Assembly: GCF_000968135.1 (NCBI RefSeq)
Contig: NZ_FO538765.1
Coordinates: 3,957,308-4,021,307, forward strand
DNA length: 64,000 nucleotides
Direction: 5' to 3'
Source of the DNA: Magnetospira sp. QH-2
Lineage (GTDB): Bacteria > Pseudomonadota > Alphaproteobacteria > Rhodospirillales > Magnetospiraceae
The position numbers and the translations under genes were made by a program. Below, piece after piece: positions 63,651 through 64,000 of this stretch. Position 1 is the stretch's first letter. Each line of letters starts with the position of its first letter. The notes under the pieces were generated by a model. The model saw only the letters and a program-made list of their open reading frames with translations. It did no database searches and was not told where the DNA came from.

Positions 63651-64000
63651 GTTTCAGAAAGTTGGCCGCGAGGGACTCTGGAGCGCCTCCCTGTCAAGAA
63701 ATTTATTTGTATCTCGACCCTCACGAGTCCGTTGAATCCAGACGCCGGTCAGGCTAAACAAGATGAACAGCTGGCGGTGAGAAATCAGACGATCGGTTGG
63801 GTTTCACATGAAAAACAATAATAGATGCGACTATAGTCACAAAGTCGATCAGGGGATTTGTGTGAAAATTTAAATAAAATACGAGAAACCTATATGTAAA
63901 ATTAAAGGATTTCTCGAGAGGGGCGCGATGATTTATTTTGATTGCGTTAGTTGGGAGGTTTTTCGCGGCGACATCGGCTAATCTGGTCACTCTATTTTCT
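63651..64000. other. AT-rich non-coding region, possibly approaching dnaA/oriC
   Basis: No convincing gene. The right 200 bases are clearly AT-rich (runs such as AAATTTAAATAAAATACG near 63868). Three GANTC sites lie within 65 bases (63674, 63725, 63734), as found near CcrM-controlled origins. No DnaA box with two or fewer mismatches to TTATCCACA was found. Assignment to an origin rests on position after rpsT only. Confidence 0.4.

Noticed and set aside
63651..64000. Functional oriC with DnaA boxes
   Set aside because: No 9-mer close to TTATCCACA on either strand; only position and AT content support an origin nearby.

Overview
The window is a GC-rich chromosome segment of an alphaproteobacterium, most likely from the Rhodospirillales. 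The evidence is gene order and regulator types: dnaJ close to dapB, lnt followed by a PhrR/PraR-type regulator and metK, rimP-nusA-ylxR-infB-rbfA-truB-rpsO-pnp, a MucR/Ros regulator, Fur-superfamily regulators of the alphaproteobacterial type, and mutM/ubiE/ubiB/coaBC/dut leading to rpsT. The last gene is rpsT, a usual neighbour of dnaA and oriC in this group. The species cannot be named from the sequence.

Layout. 1-7.8 kb: the 3' part of dnaJ, an inserted DUF6765 gene, dapB, an Ada-like repair/regulator gene with a coupled DUF1127 mini-gene, an SDR, a DUF411 protein, and a divergent EamA exporter/LysR pair with a visible operator. 7.8-12.5 kb: an accessory island on the minus strand. It holds a repetitive, partly frameshifted large protein and two orphan C-terminal modules, one with an HEVGH metallopeptidase motif, interleaved with two plus-strand exported Sel1-repeat genes. 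Near-identical duplications of 193 and 230 bp link the modules. The layout resembles the orphan-module arrays of polymorphic toxin loci and is the most unusual part of the window. 12.7-23.9 kb: glnD, murJ, trpS, a DUF2333 gene, a VOC protein, an Nfu scaffold, a Bax-type glucosaminidase, a polysaccharide deacetylase and a RutE-like reductase. 23.9-27.1 kb: a nest of mobile DNA, with an IS1380-family element in a CTAG-bounded palindromic repeat, next to a second repeat split by an IS110-family element.

27-38 kb: ddpX-like peptidase, tsaB-rimI (tRNA/ribosome modification), mucR, fur, then miaB-phoH-ybeY-corC-lnt, the HTH regulator and metK-trmB. 38-47.6 kb: the transcription/translation operon rimP to pnp, with a candidate attenuated leader in front of rimP and a triple 21-22 bp tandem repeat between infB and rbfA. 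47.7-54.4 kb: a nitronate monooxygenase-like flavoprotein with a C-terminal cysteine cluster, irr, an SH3 protein, a 2-hydroxyacid dehydrogenase with an AhpD-like protein, more dispersed repeats, then moeB-cysK and an Rrf2 regulator (sulfur/cysteine supply). 54.3-63.6 kb: dut-coaBC, an unrecognised 496-residue protein, ubiB-ubiE, divergent mutM, a small exported protein, an enoyl-CoA hydratase, a DUF2946/PCu(A)C copper pair and rpsT. The final 350 bases are AT-rich, without a gene, and lie where the dnaA/oriC region would begin.

Three dispersed repeat types (a 369-bp element with 34-bp inverted ends, its CTAG-bounded core, and a separate 130-bp repeat) sit tightly against gene ends. In at least three cases the repeat supplies the stop codon. 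No tRNA, rRNA or CRISPR array was seen.
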